From the NCBI GenBank assembly GCA_017521405.1, contig JAFXCP010000021.1:62001-126000 (forward strand): a DNA stretch of 64,000 nucleotides, given 5' to 3'. The notes under the pieces are model-generated. The model did no database searches. It was not told where the DNA came from and worked only from the letters and a program-made list of their open reading frames with translations. Positions 31,519-40,676 of the stretch are shown one piece after another. The position numbers and the translations under genes were made by a program. Within the stretch, counting starts at the first letter, position 1, and each line of letters starts with the position of its first letter. Source of the stretch: Akkermansia sp. GTDB lineage: Bacteria; Verrucomicrobiota; Verrucomicrobiia; Verrucomicrobiales; Akkermansiaceae.

Positions 31519-33363
31519 ATGAGACGCCGAATTCACCACATCCGTACATCCAGCATGCTGGCAGCAGGAGTACTGCTCAGCGGTACAGTGCTGGCCACTC
31601 CACCCGCAGCTCTTTCTCCGGAGCTGTTGCAAGCCTCCACACAGGGGGATGCAGCTAAGGTACAAACCGTACTCCAACAGAACCCGGCTTTACTGAATGC
31701 TGCGGATGCGGATGGCACTACACCACTCATGGCCGCAGCCACTAATGGACACGCTGCGGCAGTGCAGCAATTGCTTGCGGCCGGCGCGGACACCTCGAGT
31801 CGCAACACGAAAGGAGCCACGGCACTCATGTATGCCGCATTCAATGGGCATACGGATGTTGTAAAAATGCTGATGCAGGCCGGCGCGGATTCGGAGCTTT
31901 CTCTTCCGGATGGGGAGACGGCCCTCATGCTTGCGGTTAAGAATGGGCATACCACCGCCGCCCAAATGCTACTGGCTCACCGCGCCAAAGTAGATGCGCG
32001 CGATAAACGAGGCTGGACACCGCTCATGCGTGCCGCTTCCATGGGGCAAACGGAAATGGTGACGATGCTTCTGCAAGCTCGCGCGGATAAGAATGCCCGT
32101 ATGCACGAGGGCGGCACACCTCTCATGATTGCAGCCGCCCAAGGGCACACAGAAACAGCCGAAGCCTTACTGGCAGCCGGGGCGCATACAGAAAAATCCA
32201 CCCACGCCGGGGAAACGCCGCTGCATTTCACGGCAGCCACGGGAGATGCCGAAACGGCAAGGACTTTGCTGAATGCCGGAGCCGGCACGGAAAAAACACT
32301 CAAAACCGGGGAAACGCCGCTGCTTCTGGCCGCAGCCAAGGGACACGAGGAGGTGGTGGAACTGCTGCTCACCGCCGGGGCTGATACGGAAGCTCGCCTC
32401 CGTACGGGAGATACGCCCCTTATCACAGCAGCGTTCAATGGGCATGCCGGTGTGGTCGATTTGCTTCTGAAAGCCGGGGCGAATCCCTTGGCGCAGGACA
32501 ACAAGGGAAACACAGCCTTGGAATATGCGCGCGCCCAAGGGCACGAGGATGTCGTACTCCTTCTGCCCGGCGGGCAGAGTGTCGCACCGGGGCAGGACGT
32601 GGCCACGGATATTTTAGAGGCTGCGGAGCGTGGGGATGCATCGCTGGTAATGGCCTTTCTGAAGGATAATCGGACTTCCCTGCGGGAGACGGATGAATAT
32701 GGAGCCACGCCGCTTATGGTAGCAGCGGCAAATGGCCATGTGGAGGTTATGCGGCTGCTGCTGGCTAACCGCGCAGATCTGGAGGGCACGGATACTGCCG
32801 GGCTTACGCCGCTGGCACACGCTGCTCGCCATGGGGAGGTGGGAGCCATGCAGATTCTCCTTGCTGCAGGCGCGAATAAGGAAGCACGAGACCGCAAAGG
32901 AAGAACACCGCTTTCTCATGCCGCAGAAGCCGGAGAGGCAGATGCGGTGCAGGCATTATTGGCGGCAGGAGCCGCCACGGAGGCACCAAGCTACGACTAC
33001 GACACCCCTCTTTCTTACGCCGCCATGAGTGATGATAAGCAAACGGTGCAAACACTACTGGAGGCGGGAGCCCGACGGGATCCGCGCAGCACCGAAGGCT
33101 GGACCCCGCTGGCTATTGCCGCTGTGAGCGGACACACGGAAATTGTGGAGCTGCTGCTATCCGCCGGGGCCAATCCTTCCGTGCGGGATAAGAACAAGTG
33201 GACCCCGCTTATGCAGGCCGTCGCCGCCGGGCATGCAGATACAGTCCGGGTACTCATGAAGGCAGCTCCGGAGAGCGCCCCGGAGGCACTCAAGCTCACA
33301 CAAGAGCCGGAAATGATGCAAATACTGCAAGCTCCGCCCACGCCCCCTGCCCCCCAACGCTGA
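31519..33363 (+). CDS. Exported ankyrin-repeat protein
   Basis: A 614-residue protein with a signal peptide (about residues 1-26, ending TVLA) followed by about 17 ankyrin repeats of the pattern G-x-TPLMxAAxxGH. They fall in two arrays: ten repeats, a Gly/Pro linker (LLPGGQSVAPGQDVATD, about residues 350-366), then seven repeats. Both arrays open with the same capping pattern (L-x-A-x-x-x-GDA), suggesting an internal duplication. Ankyrin repeats bind proteins. Export suggests a periplasmic or surface partner. It lies between the PEP-CTERM remnant and the two giant surface proteins, but no direct link is proven. Confidence 0.9.
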   Translation: MRRRIHHIRTSSMLAAGVLLSGTVLATPPAALSPELLQASTQGDAAKVQTVLQQNPALLNAADADGTTPLMAAATNGHAAAVQQLLAAGADTSSRNTKGATALMYAAFNGHTDVVKMLMQAGADSELSLPDGETALMLAVKNGHTTAAQMLLAHRAKVDARDKRGWTPLMRAASMGQTEMVTMLLQARADKNARMHEGGTPLMIAAAQGHTETAEALLAAGAHTEKSTHAGETPLHFTAATGDAETARTLLNAGAGTEKTLKTGETPLLLAAAKGHEEVVELLLTAGADTEARLRTGDTPLITAAFNGHAGVVDLLLKAGANPLAQDNKGNTALEYARAQGHEDVVLLLPGGQSVAPGQDVATDILEAAERGDASLVMAFLKDNRTSLRETDEYGATPLMVAAANGHVEVMRLLLANRADLEGTDTAGLTPLAHAARHGEVGAMQILLAAGANKEARDRKGRTPLSHAAEAGEADAVQALLAAGAATEAPSYDYDTPLSYAAMSDDKQTVQTLLEAGARRDPRSTEGWTPLAIAAVSGHTEIVELLLSAGANPSVRDKNKWTPLMQAVAAGHADTVRVLMKAAPESAPEALKLTQEPEMMQILQAPPTPPAPQR

Positions 33364-33426
33364 TTTTGCACAAAAAAAAACTTTGGGCTGTTTTTTCTGT
33401 ACATCCTGAAGAAAAAGGAGTAGAGT

Positions 33427-33465
33427 AACAGGATAAAGATTGGGAGAATCCCATTATATCCTGTT
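33427..33465 (+). promoter_or_regulatory. Inverted repeat abutting the start codon of the first giant protein
   Basis: AACAGGATA (33427-33435) pairs with TATCCTGTT (33457-33465). Inside it, TGGGA pairs with TCCCA. The outer arm ends at the base before the ATG at 33466. It could be an operator, or an mRNA hairpin hiding the start region. Confidence 0.55.
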
Positions 33466-36400
33466 ATGAAACTGCATCTTCCTCTTTCTCTTCGTTCTTC
33501 TCTTTTTGCTCTTTTCACCATCGCTATTACATGTAGCACCGCAGAAGCCGGGTACAAACATCAGGACATTTCACAAATCACGTACTCTGATTTCGGACAA
33601 AATACGGGGCGCTACAAGGTGGGCAACACCAATGCTCTGTTAACACATATAAGGGAGCAAGAGGGTGGAGTAATCATCAACTACACCGATGGGAGAACCC
33701 CGAACAAACTCCTGCACGGCATGATTGACTTTGGGGGAGCATATAACGATGCCACTTCTGCCGCCATCTCTCCATCTGCTGTGGCTACATGTGCCCATAA
33801 TTACACCATGGATCCGTATGGCAGATGGGACGCAACCTTTACCGGTTCCGTTTACGGAATTGGGACAGAGCATGCGATTGTTTATAAAGGTATTGAATGT
33901 GGTGTTCCCAATGGTGACAACTATAAAAACTCCTCTATTTTTTCCCACAGCATCAACTCGACAACAGATGCAGACCTCAGCGACCACAAAATCACACGCC
34001 TGAGCAAAATTATTACAGATGCCCCATATGCAGAAATATACGACAGTGCCGCTAAAGGCACCAACAATCTGATGTATTATCATACAGGCAGCGGGCGCCA
34101 AAAAATTGCAGCTTACACAAATAATCTGGATACACTCAATGCCAATTCAACCTTTCAGGCTCCGGGCTACACATATGTTACAGGTGGTATAGTCTCAGCA
34201 AACTGGGAATACAAAAAAGGAAAAGGAACCAACAAAGCAATCGTTTCCACGGAATCCTTCCTTTCCAATGGTATAAGTCAGGCAGATCCGCTTCTCTGGA
34301 CAAGCCAGCCGGGAGATTCCGGAAGCCCGCTCTATGTATGGGATACACAAACGGAAACTTACCAATACATCGGCTCCGTGCGTGGAGAGTTAACAAAAGG
34401 GGCTATTGGTTCACTTTTTGTTATTGATACCGATTTTGATAAACAAGCAATTGCAAGCCACACTAAGCAGGTGGAACTTACAGAAACCGGGACTGTTTAT
34501 CTCAATTCCGTTTCCACCAAAGGAGAAACCATAACAGACGAAAACAACGAAACAACCACCCAATATCTGGGCTCAGTAAGTGATGGGACTAACACCCTTT
34601 GCTCCTTCGTTGGTCTGAAGAGCGGGTTGAACACATGGGGTAATTTAAGCGAAAGGAAGGATACCCAAAATTGGTACAACTACGGAGACTCCTACGTTCT
34701 CCCCAGCAATGCTGATTTATTCTTTACAGAAAATTTAGTCTTCAGCACAAAAGCAGAGCATAATACCATCGTACTAAACGATACGGTTGATTTAGGCATT
34801 GGATATGCCGAGTTCAAAGGAGGAAGTTTTTCCATTCAATCCAAGGAAGGCACGGAAAATACCTTCAACCACGCAGGCTATGTAGTGAATGAGGGCGCGG
34901 AGGTGCATCTCCGGCTTACCAACACCGCAGACTACATGCGAGAATGGAGAAAAATCGGAGCCGGAGATCTTTACATTGAAGGAAGTGGCAACAATAACAT
35001 CTTACTCAATGTAGGCGGAAGCGGCAAAACTTACCTCAATCGTACCGATAACGGTTATGCTGCCTATAATGTACTGGTTAACATGGGGAGTACTGTTGTC
35101 ATCAACGATGTTAACCAAATTGCCCGAGACCTAAGCTTCGGCAATCGTGGCGGCACGCTGGACATGAACGGCAACAGCATGGAATGGTTCACCACAGCCG
35201 AGACGGAAGACAATGCACGCAATGGATTTTCCATTAACGCCCTCACGGAAGATGCTCTCGTGGCGAATTACAAAGGGCATTCTACTTTGACATACAAGGA
35301 AACGGGAACAACAACCTACCATGGTTCTTTTGCCGATTCCGAAAACAGCAGTTTAAAAGTAGAATATGAAGGCGGAGGAGTGTGGAATTTACACAGCATT
35401 CACACAAATTTACAACATACAGACAGTGGCTTGCTGGTAAAAAATGGGCGAGTAGTACTAAGCGGCACCCATACCATTCATGGGCAGGGCTCTGATAACG
35501 GCACAGACACAAACCGCTATACCCACGAGGATGACTGGCATTATGCAGATGCCCGCATGAATGTATCCATCTCCGATAACAGTATTTTTGAACTCGGTAG
35601 CCATGCCCGCCTCACCGGGGATGTAACAGTGGCAAAGGGAGGCACCTATGTGATGCGAGAGGGGGTTCGCCACCAAATGGAATATCTGGAAGGAGGGCAG
35701 CAACCCTCTAATACAGCACTTTTCACAGAGTACTATGGGCACAAAGGAAACACCCATTTGGAAGAGAATGCGCTTCTGAATGTCGAATACAACCCGGGCA
35801 CAACCGCCAACAACACATACAACGGAAACATCAGCGGAGACGGCAATGTATCCGTTCATGCAGCAAACGGCAGTTTCACCCTGGGAGGAACGAATACATT
35901 CACCGGAGTAAAGGAAGTTATTGGCGGCACGCTGATATTGGAGAATGCGGATGCAGCAGGAGATTTAAGCACAAATAAATGGAAGGTGAAAGAGGGGGGA
36001 AGTTTTGCCCTGCTGAGCGGGGATGGCAACACAGCATTGAGCCTGATGGACAGCACATCTTCCGGAACGCTTTTGCTTACTCAAGAGGAAGAAGGCACTC
36101 TGAATCTGGACACGCATACCACCCTTTCTTCCTTAGGGGCACTCGAGGGGCGAACTGTATCCTACGGCTTAGCCGGAGATACATTAAACATACATAACCT
36201 GACGGGGAAAGGTACCCTCATTGTCCAATCCACCCTCAGCGGCAACACCGACCTGAATATCGATGGTCGCGGTTATGCCGGCGGTTCTGTGGAACTCAAC
36301 AAAATCAGTGACTACACCGGAATCATCAGCGTAGGTAGTGCCGGCGGCAGCATGGCTCTTTCCGTAACGCGAGGAGAGGAACTTTCCGGACTCACGGTAA

Positions 36401-39400
36401 ACATTCTTTCCGGGGGTATCCTGCAGGCTAAGGGGGAGCAGGAAACTCTTGCCGGCCATCTGAATTTCTCCGATGGCAGTACGCTGAAGGGGAACGAAAT
36501 TACCCTAACGCAGGGGGCGCATATTTCCGGCACCGTTACCGGCGATGTGGACACCCTGACAACGGCCTCCGGGGCTACGCTCAACATTGCCGAAGGTGCT
36601 AATCTAACAGTGCGAAACATGATAGCCGAGGGGGATATTGAACTCTCCGGCAACATGAATTATAATCAGCTCGTCGTTCAGAACGGAGCTACACTGCAAT
36701 TACGCGCCGGCGGAAGACTCGATGCAGAAAATGCAGCCACCATCTCAGGAAGCGGCACTATGCAGCTTAACGCGCAAACCTTGCAGGATAATGTTGAGTT
36801 GAAAAACGGTGCCACCATATTCGGCAACGGCGGCACTATCGGCACGGAAGCAAGTGTGCTTGCAACGGAGGGAACCGGCATCCTCTCTGCCGGAACCGGC
36901 ACTCTCACCATCAACGGACAAATCGGTGCTGCTGAAAATGCAACGCTTGTTTTAGCCGGCAACACCATAACCATCAACACCATTAATCCGGAAGACAGAC
37001 TGAACGGTTACATTAACAGCAATGGTGGTGTACTGGATGTCCAATGCGGCACTCTGAATCTTTCGCACAACCGTGCTACAGGAACCCAAACGATTGCCGG
37101 CGTAACACTGCACATTGGGGGTACTGTCCGAATCAGCGAGCATTCCACCATCAACGCCTCGCCCAACAACTACACAGCACACCCCTTCTACAATTTCAAC
37201 CGCATAGAAATAGCCTCTGGCAAAACACTCACCATCAACGAAAACCAAGGGCCAGGCTGGAGCAACCACTGGAATATCGGGCAACTCACCGGCGAAGGCA
37301 ACATTCATTGGAAAGCAGATACCTGGTATGTTTCCCAAACAAGAAACAGCCACATGCTGCTCAGTGGGGAAAATTCATTCAAGGGTACTCTGCTCGTCGA
37401 CAACAACAATGGCGAGGGAATGATTCAAACACTGGAGCTGGCACACGATAAGGCCGCTACTTACATGAGCATACAGCTGGAGGGTAATAATGCATCCAAC
37501 ACCTCCGGCTTAGCGATTAATACAAACAACGCCGAAGTAGCCGGCATCCAAAGTAACGCCTACTCTGCCATCTACACCGGTGCAGCAAAAAACAGCGGAA
37601 ATGCAGCTACCTCCTCCGGGCTGTACACTCTTACACTAACCGGGGATGGATTCTACGAGCATTCCGGCAGCATTGCTGGTGATGCCACCAATGGACTAAA
37701 CATCACCATGAATGGCAGCGGTAGCCAAACATTCAGCGGAAGCTCCGTAGTGGTACATGATGTTGCGGCATTAAAGGGGAGCCTGCTCTTTACCGGCACC
37801 CCCACCCTGCATGGCGGTATCAGCATTGCACAGGGTGCCACTCTGCAGCTGGGAGAAAGCATTAGCCTGAATGAGGGGCAAAAGTTGAGCATCCGCGCCG
37901 GAGAAGCAGGCAGCTCTGCCGTGCTGCAATCCGCGCTTATGCTCAATGGCGGGCAATTATCCTTCGATGCTGCGGGGCTGAACACAGACACCGCCACATT
38001 ACTGCTGGAAAATGGTATTAGCTTTGCCGAGGGAGTAAACACTCACAACATCGAACTCATTAACACCTCCACGCTGGATGTTAATCAAGTTTACCAACTG
38101 AGCAATGGTGACTGGAGCGGTCAAACAGTCAGCATCGATTTGCCAAAATACCTGAATGGCACCATCAGTGCATCGGATACGGGGCTCAGCCTTGCCTTAG
38201 GCATGGAGTCCGGTTACTCACTTTGGGACGGCAGTGCTGCCAATGCCCAGCAAGGCACCACCTCCGTCTTCATTGATTCGGAAGGAAGCCACAATCTGGA
38301 ACTTTCGGAAAATGTAACCATTGGCGGCCTACTGTTGCCCGACAGCACGGATTACGCCATTTCCGGCAGCAGCCTGACAACCGATAACATTGACGCACAT
38401 CAAGCCCGCCTCCATATCCACAACACCACAACGGCAAGTTCCTACTCGGTAGATGGAGGAGAAATCATTATTGAACAATCCGGCAGGTTGAACCTCTCCG
38501 GCGCACGCAGTGGCATAGTGGCGCTGGAGAACTTAAGCGGCACGGGTACTCTGGGAGTTAACCTTTCCACAAACTATGGCAACAAACTTGCCGTAGATGC
38601 TGATTTCGAAGGTGAAACCTATGTACAAAGTGGTAACTTTACCATTAACGGCAGCACCTATGGCAACAGCCTGCATTTGGCCAATGGGGTTAACTTCCAA
38701 CTCGAAGGCGGCAGCTCCGTCACACTGGAAAAGAATCTTATTCTGGATGGTGTCTCGCAAGTACATCAAAACTCCGGGGCTACTCTAACTATCAATGGTA
38801 AGGTAACAGGTAACGGCACCTACGAACGCAAAGGCGGCGGCACCCTTACCTTCAATGGAATGGTAGACTTAGGTACATTTACGCAAGGGGTAAGCAAAAC
38901 TTCCACAATCATGAACGGAGCCACGAATCTGGACAGATTGGTGGTGAGCAACGGAAGCCTTACCATTACCGGAAGCACAGCTAAGGGAACAAGTATTGGC
39001 AATGTGTCGGTTTCCGGTGCCGGCGAAGTCACTATTGGAGGAAATAACTCTCAACAGCTCAAGGGCGATATCAACATTACTTCCGGGGGCAAACTAACTT
39101 TCTCCGGCAGCGGTTCAGACGTAATTGATTACAATGCAGGAAAGAACATTGTGGTTGACGGAGGCACGATTAATTTCGGCAACACGCGTCAGACTATCCA
39201 AGGTTGGAGCATCACCTTGAAGAATGGTGCCACTTTGTCCGGTGCTGGTGGTAGCTACAGCAATTCTTCCTACACCGCGGCTCTGGATTTCAACAACAAT
39301 GCCACCATTAACGTAGAAAGCGGTCTAAACAACACCATTTCGGCCAACATGCGCCTGCGCTATGGCAACAGCCGCACCCTTACGTTCAACGTGGCGGAGG

Positions 39401-40542
39401 AAGCCGGGCTAGACGTAAGCGGGAGAATGCATGCGGATAACACATCGCCTCTTGGTATTCTCCAAAAAAAGGGCAAGGGTGATATGACTATCAGCTCTCA
39501 AGTGGCACTCGGCACAATTCAAGCCCAAGACGGCACGCTGACATTGAACTACACAAATGGGCAAAATGTGGTAGGCACTCTCGATACCTCCATGGGCAAG
39601 ACCAGCAAAGGCACGTTCAAATTGGCAAAGAATGTTGCCCTGAAAGTTACAGGCAGTATCTGGAGTTGCAGCAATTCAGCCATTGCTCTGGCGGAAGGAG
39701 CCAGCCTTACCTCTACACAAAGAGGAGTCATCTTCTCCACCCGTGAAGGAGCCGGAGAAGCCCGGCTTGCTTGCAATGTCAATGACGGAGATTACAGCTT
39801 GAGTAACAGTAATTTCGAGCTGACCAATGGACACCTGAAGTACGATTCCAGCAATGATGCCACATTGCTCAACACATTGACCAACTCCTCCGTGGAAAAC
39901 AGCAAGGGCAAAAAGCTCACCGTTGATAACAGCAATAACACCCTGACAGGGGTACATGCAACGGCGGGCGAAATTACCGTGCTGAATCTTTCCAGTGTGG
40001 ATTTGCAGAATTTGGAAGCCGCCGCCGGGCTAACAGTAGGTTTCTACACCGGCAGTACGGAATCTTCCAGTGCAGAAGCTAACGTGACGGTGCGCGGAAC
40101 AGCCACTTTCGGCGCAAATGCCCGCCTGAACGCAAACCTGACGATGAACGCAGGTTCCACGCTGCAAGTGGCAGCCGGGGGGCTTACCATGGGCAGCAAT
40201 GTAACACTCACAGCCGGAGGTCTGCTGGGCGAGGAACTGCTGGAGCGTGTGCAGACGATGGCCTTGGGGGATAGCACCACCCTGTTTACCAGTGTGGATT
40301 GTCTCACCCTGAACAACGGAGACCAAAGCTACACCTACCTGCCGGGAGAACTTAGCACCAAGGACAACATGCTGGCCAGCATCTACTTTACCAACCTGAC
40401 CAGTGATGATTATGTGCTTACCTTCAGCGGCAGTGGAGAGGGCAACGGCACACTGTCCATCGCCATGGTGCCGGAGCCGGCAAGCGCTACGCTGAGTCTA
40501 CTCGCGCTGGCAGCTATGGCTACTCGCCGCCGCCGCAAATAA
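33466..40542 (+). CDS. Giant surface protein: S6-like serine protease, beta-strand repeats, PEP-CTERM tail
   Basis: A 2358-residue protein. A signal peptide (MKLHLPLSLRSSLFALFTIA, cut near 28) precedes a protease domain like peptidase S6 (IgA1 protease/SPATE): YSDFGQNTGRYKVGNTN, GMIDF, and a triad of His111 (ATCAHN), Asp173 (SDHKITRLSKIITDAP) and Ser285 (GDSGSP). From about residue 350 come Gly/Asn/Thr-rich beta-strand repeats of autotransporter passenger type. There is no C-terminal beta-barrel. Instead it ends MVPEPASATLSLLALAAM followed by ATRRRRK, a PEP-CTERM-like sorting tail. Likely exported and surface-attached via an exosortase-type route encoded elsewhere. Substrate unknown. The gene ends at a strong terminator and a paralogue follows. 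Confidence 0.88.
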   Translation: MKLHLPLSLRSSLFALFTIAITCSTAEAGYKHQDISQITYSDFGQNTGRYKVGNTNALLTHIREQEGGVIINYTDGRTPNKLLHGMIDFGGAYNDATSAAISPSAVATCAHNYTMDPYGRWDATFTGSVYGIGTEHAIVYKGIECGVPNGDNYKNSSIFSHSINSTTDADLSDHKITRLSKIITDAPYAEIYDSAAKGTNNLMYYHTGSGRQKIAAYTNNLDTLNANSTFQAPGYTYVTGGIVSANWEYKKGKGTNKAIVSTESFLSNGISQADPLLWTSQPGDSGSPLYVWDTQTETYQYIGSVRGELTKGAIGSLFVIDTDFDKQAIASHTKQVELTETGTVYLNSVSTKGETITDENNETTTQYLGSVSDGTNTLCSFVGLKSGLNTWGNLSERKDTQNWYNYGDSYVLPSNADLFFTENLVFSTKAEHNTIVLNDTVDLGIGYAEFKGGSFSIQSKEGTENTFNHAGYVVNEGAEVHLRLTNTADYMREWRKIGAGDLYIEGSGNNNILLNVGGSGKTYLNRTDNGYAAYNVLVNMGSTVVINDVNQIARDLSFGNRGGTLDMNGNSMEWFTTAETEDNARNGFSINALTEDALVANYKGHSTLTYKETGTTTYHGSFADSENSSLKVEYEGGGVWNLHSIHTNLQHTDSGLLVKNGRVVLSGTHTIHGQGSDNGTDTNRYTHEDDWHYADARMNVSISDNSIFELGSHARLTGDVTVAKGGTYVMREGVRHQMEYLEGGQQPSNTALFTEYYGHKGNTHLEENALLNVEYNPGTTANNTYNGNISGDGNVSVHAANGSFTLGGTNTFTGVKEVIGGTLILENADAAGDLSTNKWKVKEGGSFALLSGDGNTALSLMDSTSSGTLLLTQEEEGTLNLDTHTTLSSLGALEGRTVSYGLAGDTLNIHNLTGKGTLIVQSTLSGNTDLNIDGRGYAGGSVELNKISDYTGIISVGSAGGSMALSVTRGEELSGLTVNILSGGILQAKGEQETLAGHLNFSDGSTLKGNEITLTQGAHISGTVTGDVDTLTTASGATLNIAEGANLTVRNMIAEGDIELSGNMNYNQLVVQNGATLQLRAGGRLDAENAATISGSGTMQLNAQTLQDNVELKNGATIFGNGGTIGTEASVLATEGTGILSAGTGTLTINGQIGAAENATLVLAGNTITINTINPEDRLNGYINSNGGVLDVQCGTLNLSHNRATGTQTIAGVTLHIGGTVRISEHSTINASPNNYTAHPFYNFNRIEIASGKTLTINENQGPGWSNHWNIGQLTGEGNIHWKADTWYVSQTRNSHMLLSGENSFKGTLLVDNNNGEGMIQTLELAHDKAATYMSIQLEGNNASNTSGLAINTNNAEVAGIQSNAYSAIYTGAAKNSGNAATSSGLYTLTLTGDGFYEHSGSIAGDATNGLNITMNGSGSQTFSGSSVVVHDVAALKGSLLFTGTPTLHGGISIAQGATLQLGESISLNEGQKLSIRAGEAGSSAVLQSALMLNGGQLSFDAAGLNTDTATLLLENGISFAEGVNTHNIELINTSTLDVNQVYQLSNGDWSGQTVSIDLPKYLNGTISASDTGLSLALGMESGYSLWDGSAANAQQGTTSVFIDSEGSHNLELSENVTIGGLLLPDSTDYAISGSSLTTDNIDAHQARLHIHNTTTASSYSVDGGEIIIEQSGRLNLSGARSGIVALENLSGTGTLGVNLSTNYGNKLAVDADFEGETYVQSGNFTINGSTYGNSLHLANGVNFQLEGGSSVTLEKNLILDGVSQVHQNSGATLTINGKVTGNGTYERKGGGTLTFNGMVDLGTFTQGVSKTSTIMNGATNLDRLVVSNGSLTITGSTAKGTSIGNVSVSGAGEVTIGGNNSQQLKGDINITSGGKLTFSGSGSDVIDYNAGKNIVVDGGTINFGNTRQTIQGWSITLKNGATLSGAGGSYSNSSYTAALDFNNNATINVESGLNNTISANMRLRYGNSRTLTFNVAEEAGLDVSGRMHADNTSPLGILQKKGKGDMTISSQVALGTIQAQDGTLTLNYTNGQNVVGTLDTSMGKTSKGTFKLAKNVALKVTGSIWSCSNSAIALAEGASLTSTQRGVIFSTREGAGEARLACNVNDGDYSLSNSNFELTNGHLKYDSSNDATLLNTLTNSSVENSKGKKLTVDNSNNTLTGVHATAGEITVLNLSSVDLQNLEAAAGLTVGFYTGSTESSSAEANVTVRGTATFGANARLNANLTMNAGSTLQVAAGGLTMGSNVTLTAGGLLGEELLERVQTMALGDSTTLFTSVDCLTLNNGDQSYTYLPGELSTKDNMLASIYFTNLTSDDYVLTFSGSGEGNGTLSIAMVPEPASATLSLLALAAMATRRRRK

Positions 40543-40560
40543 AACATAAACACGCTCCCT

Positions 40561-40599
40561 CCCCCGCCGGAAACATTTCCGGCGGGGGTATTTTTTTTT
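40561..40599 (+). terminator. Terminator of first giant protein gene
   Basis: A 13-bp arm CCCCCGCCGGAAA (40561-40573) pairs with 40576-40588, followed by a nine-T run. Confidence 0.95.
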
Positions 40600-40621
40600 C
40601 AGATGAAAGCCCACTTTGATG

Positions 40622-40650
40622 TTGCAATAGGGAGGTAAATAAGGTAGTTT
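40622..40650 (+). promoter_or_regulatory. Promoter of second giant protein gene
   Basis: TTGCAA (40622-40627), 17 bp, TAGTTT (40645-40650), 26 bp before the ATG. It makes the second gene independent of the first. Confidence 0.5.
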
Positions 40651-40676
40651 CTATGGTGAAGTTCTAATCTCCCTCT

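Noticed and set aside
32000-33000. Minus-strand frames of 300 codons within the ankyrin gene
   Set aside because: Shadow of the repetitive, GC-rich ankyrin repeats. The plus-strand protein has a signal peptide and clear repeats.
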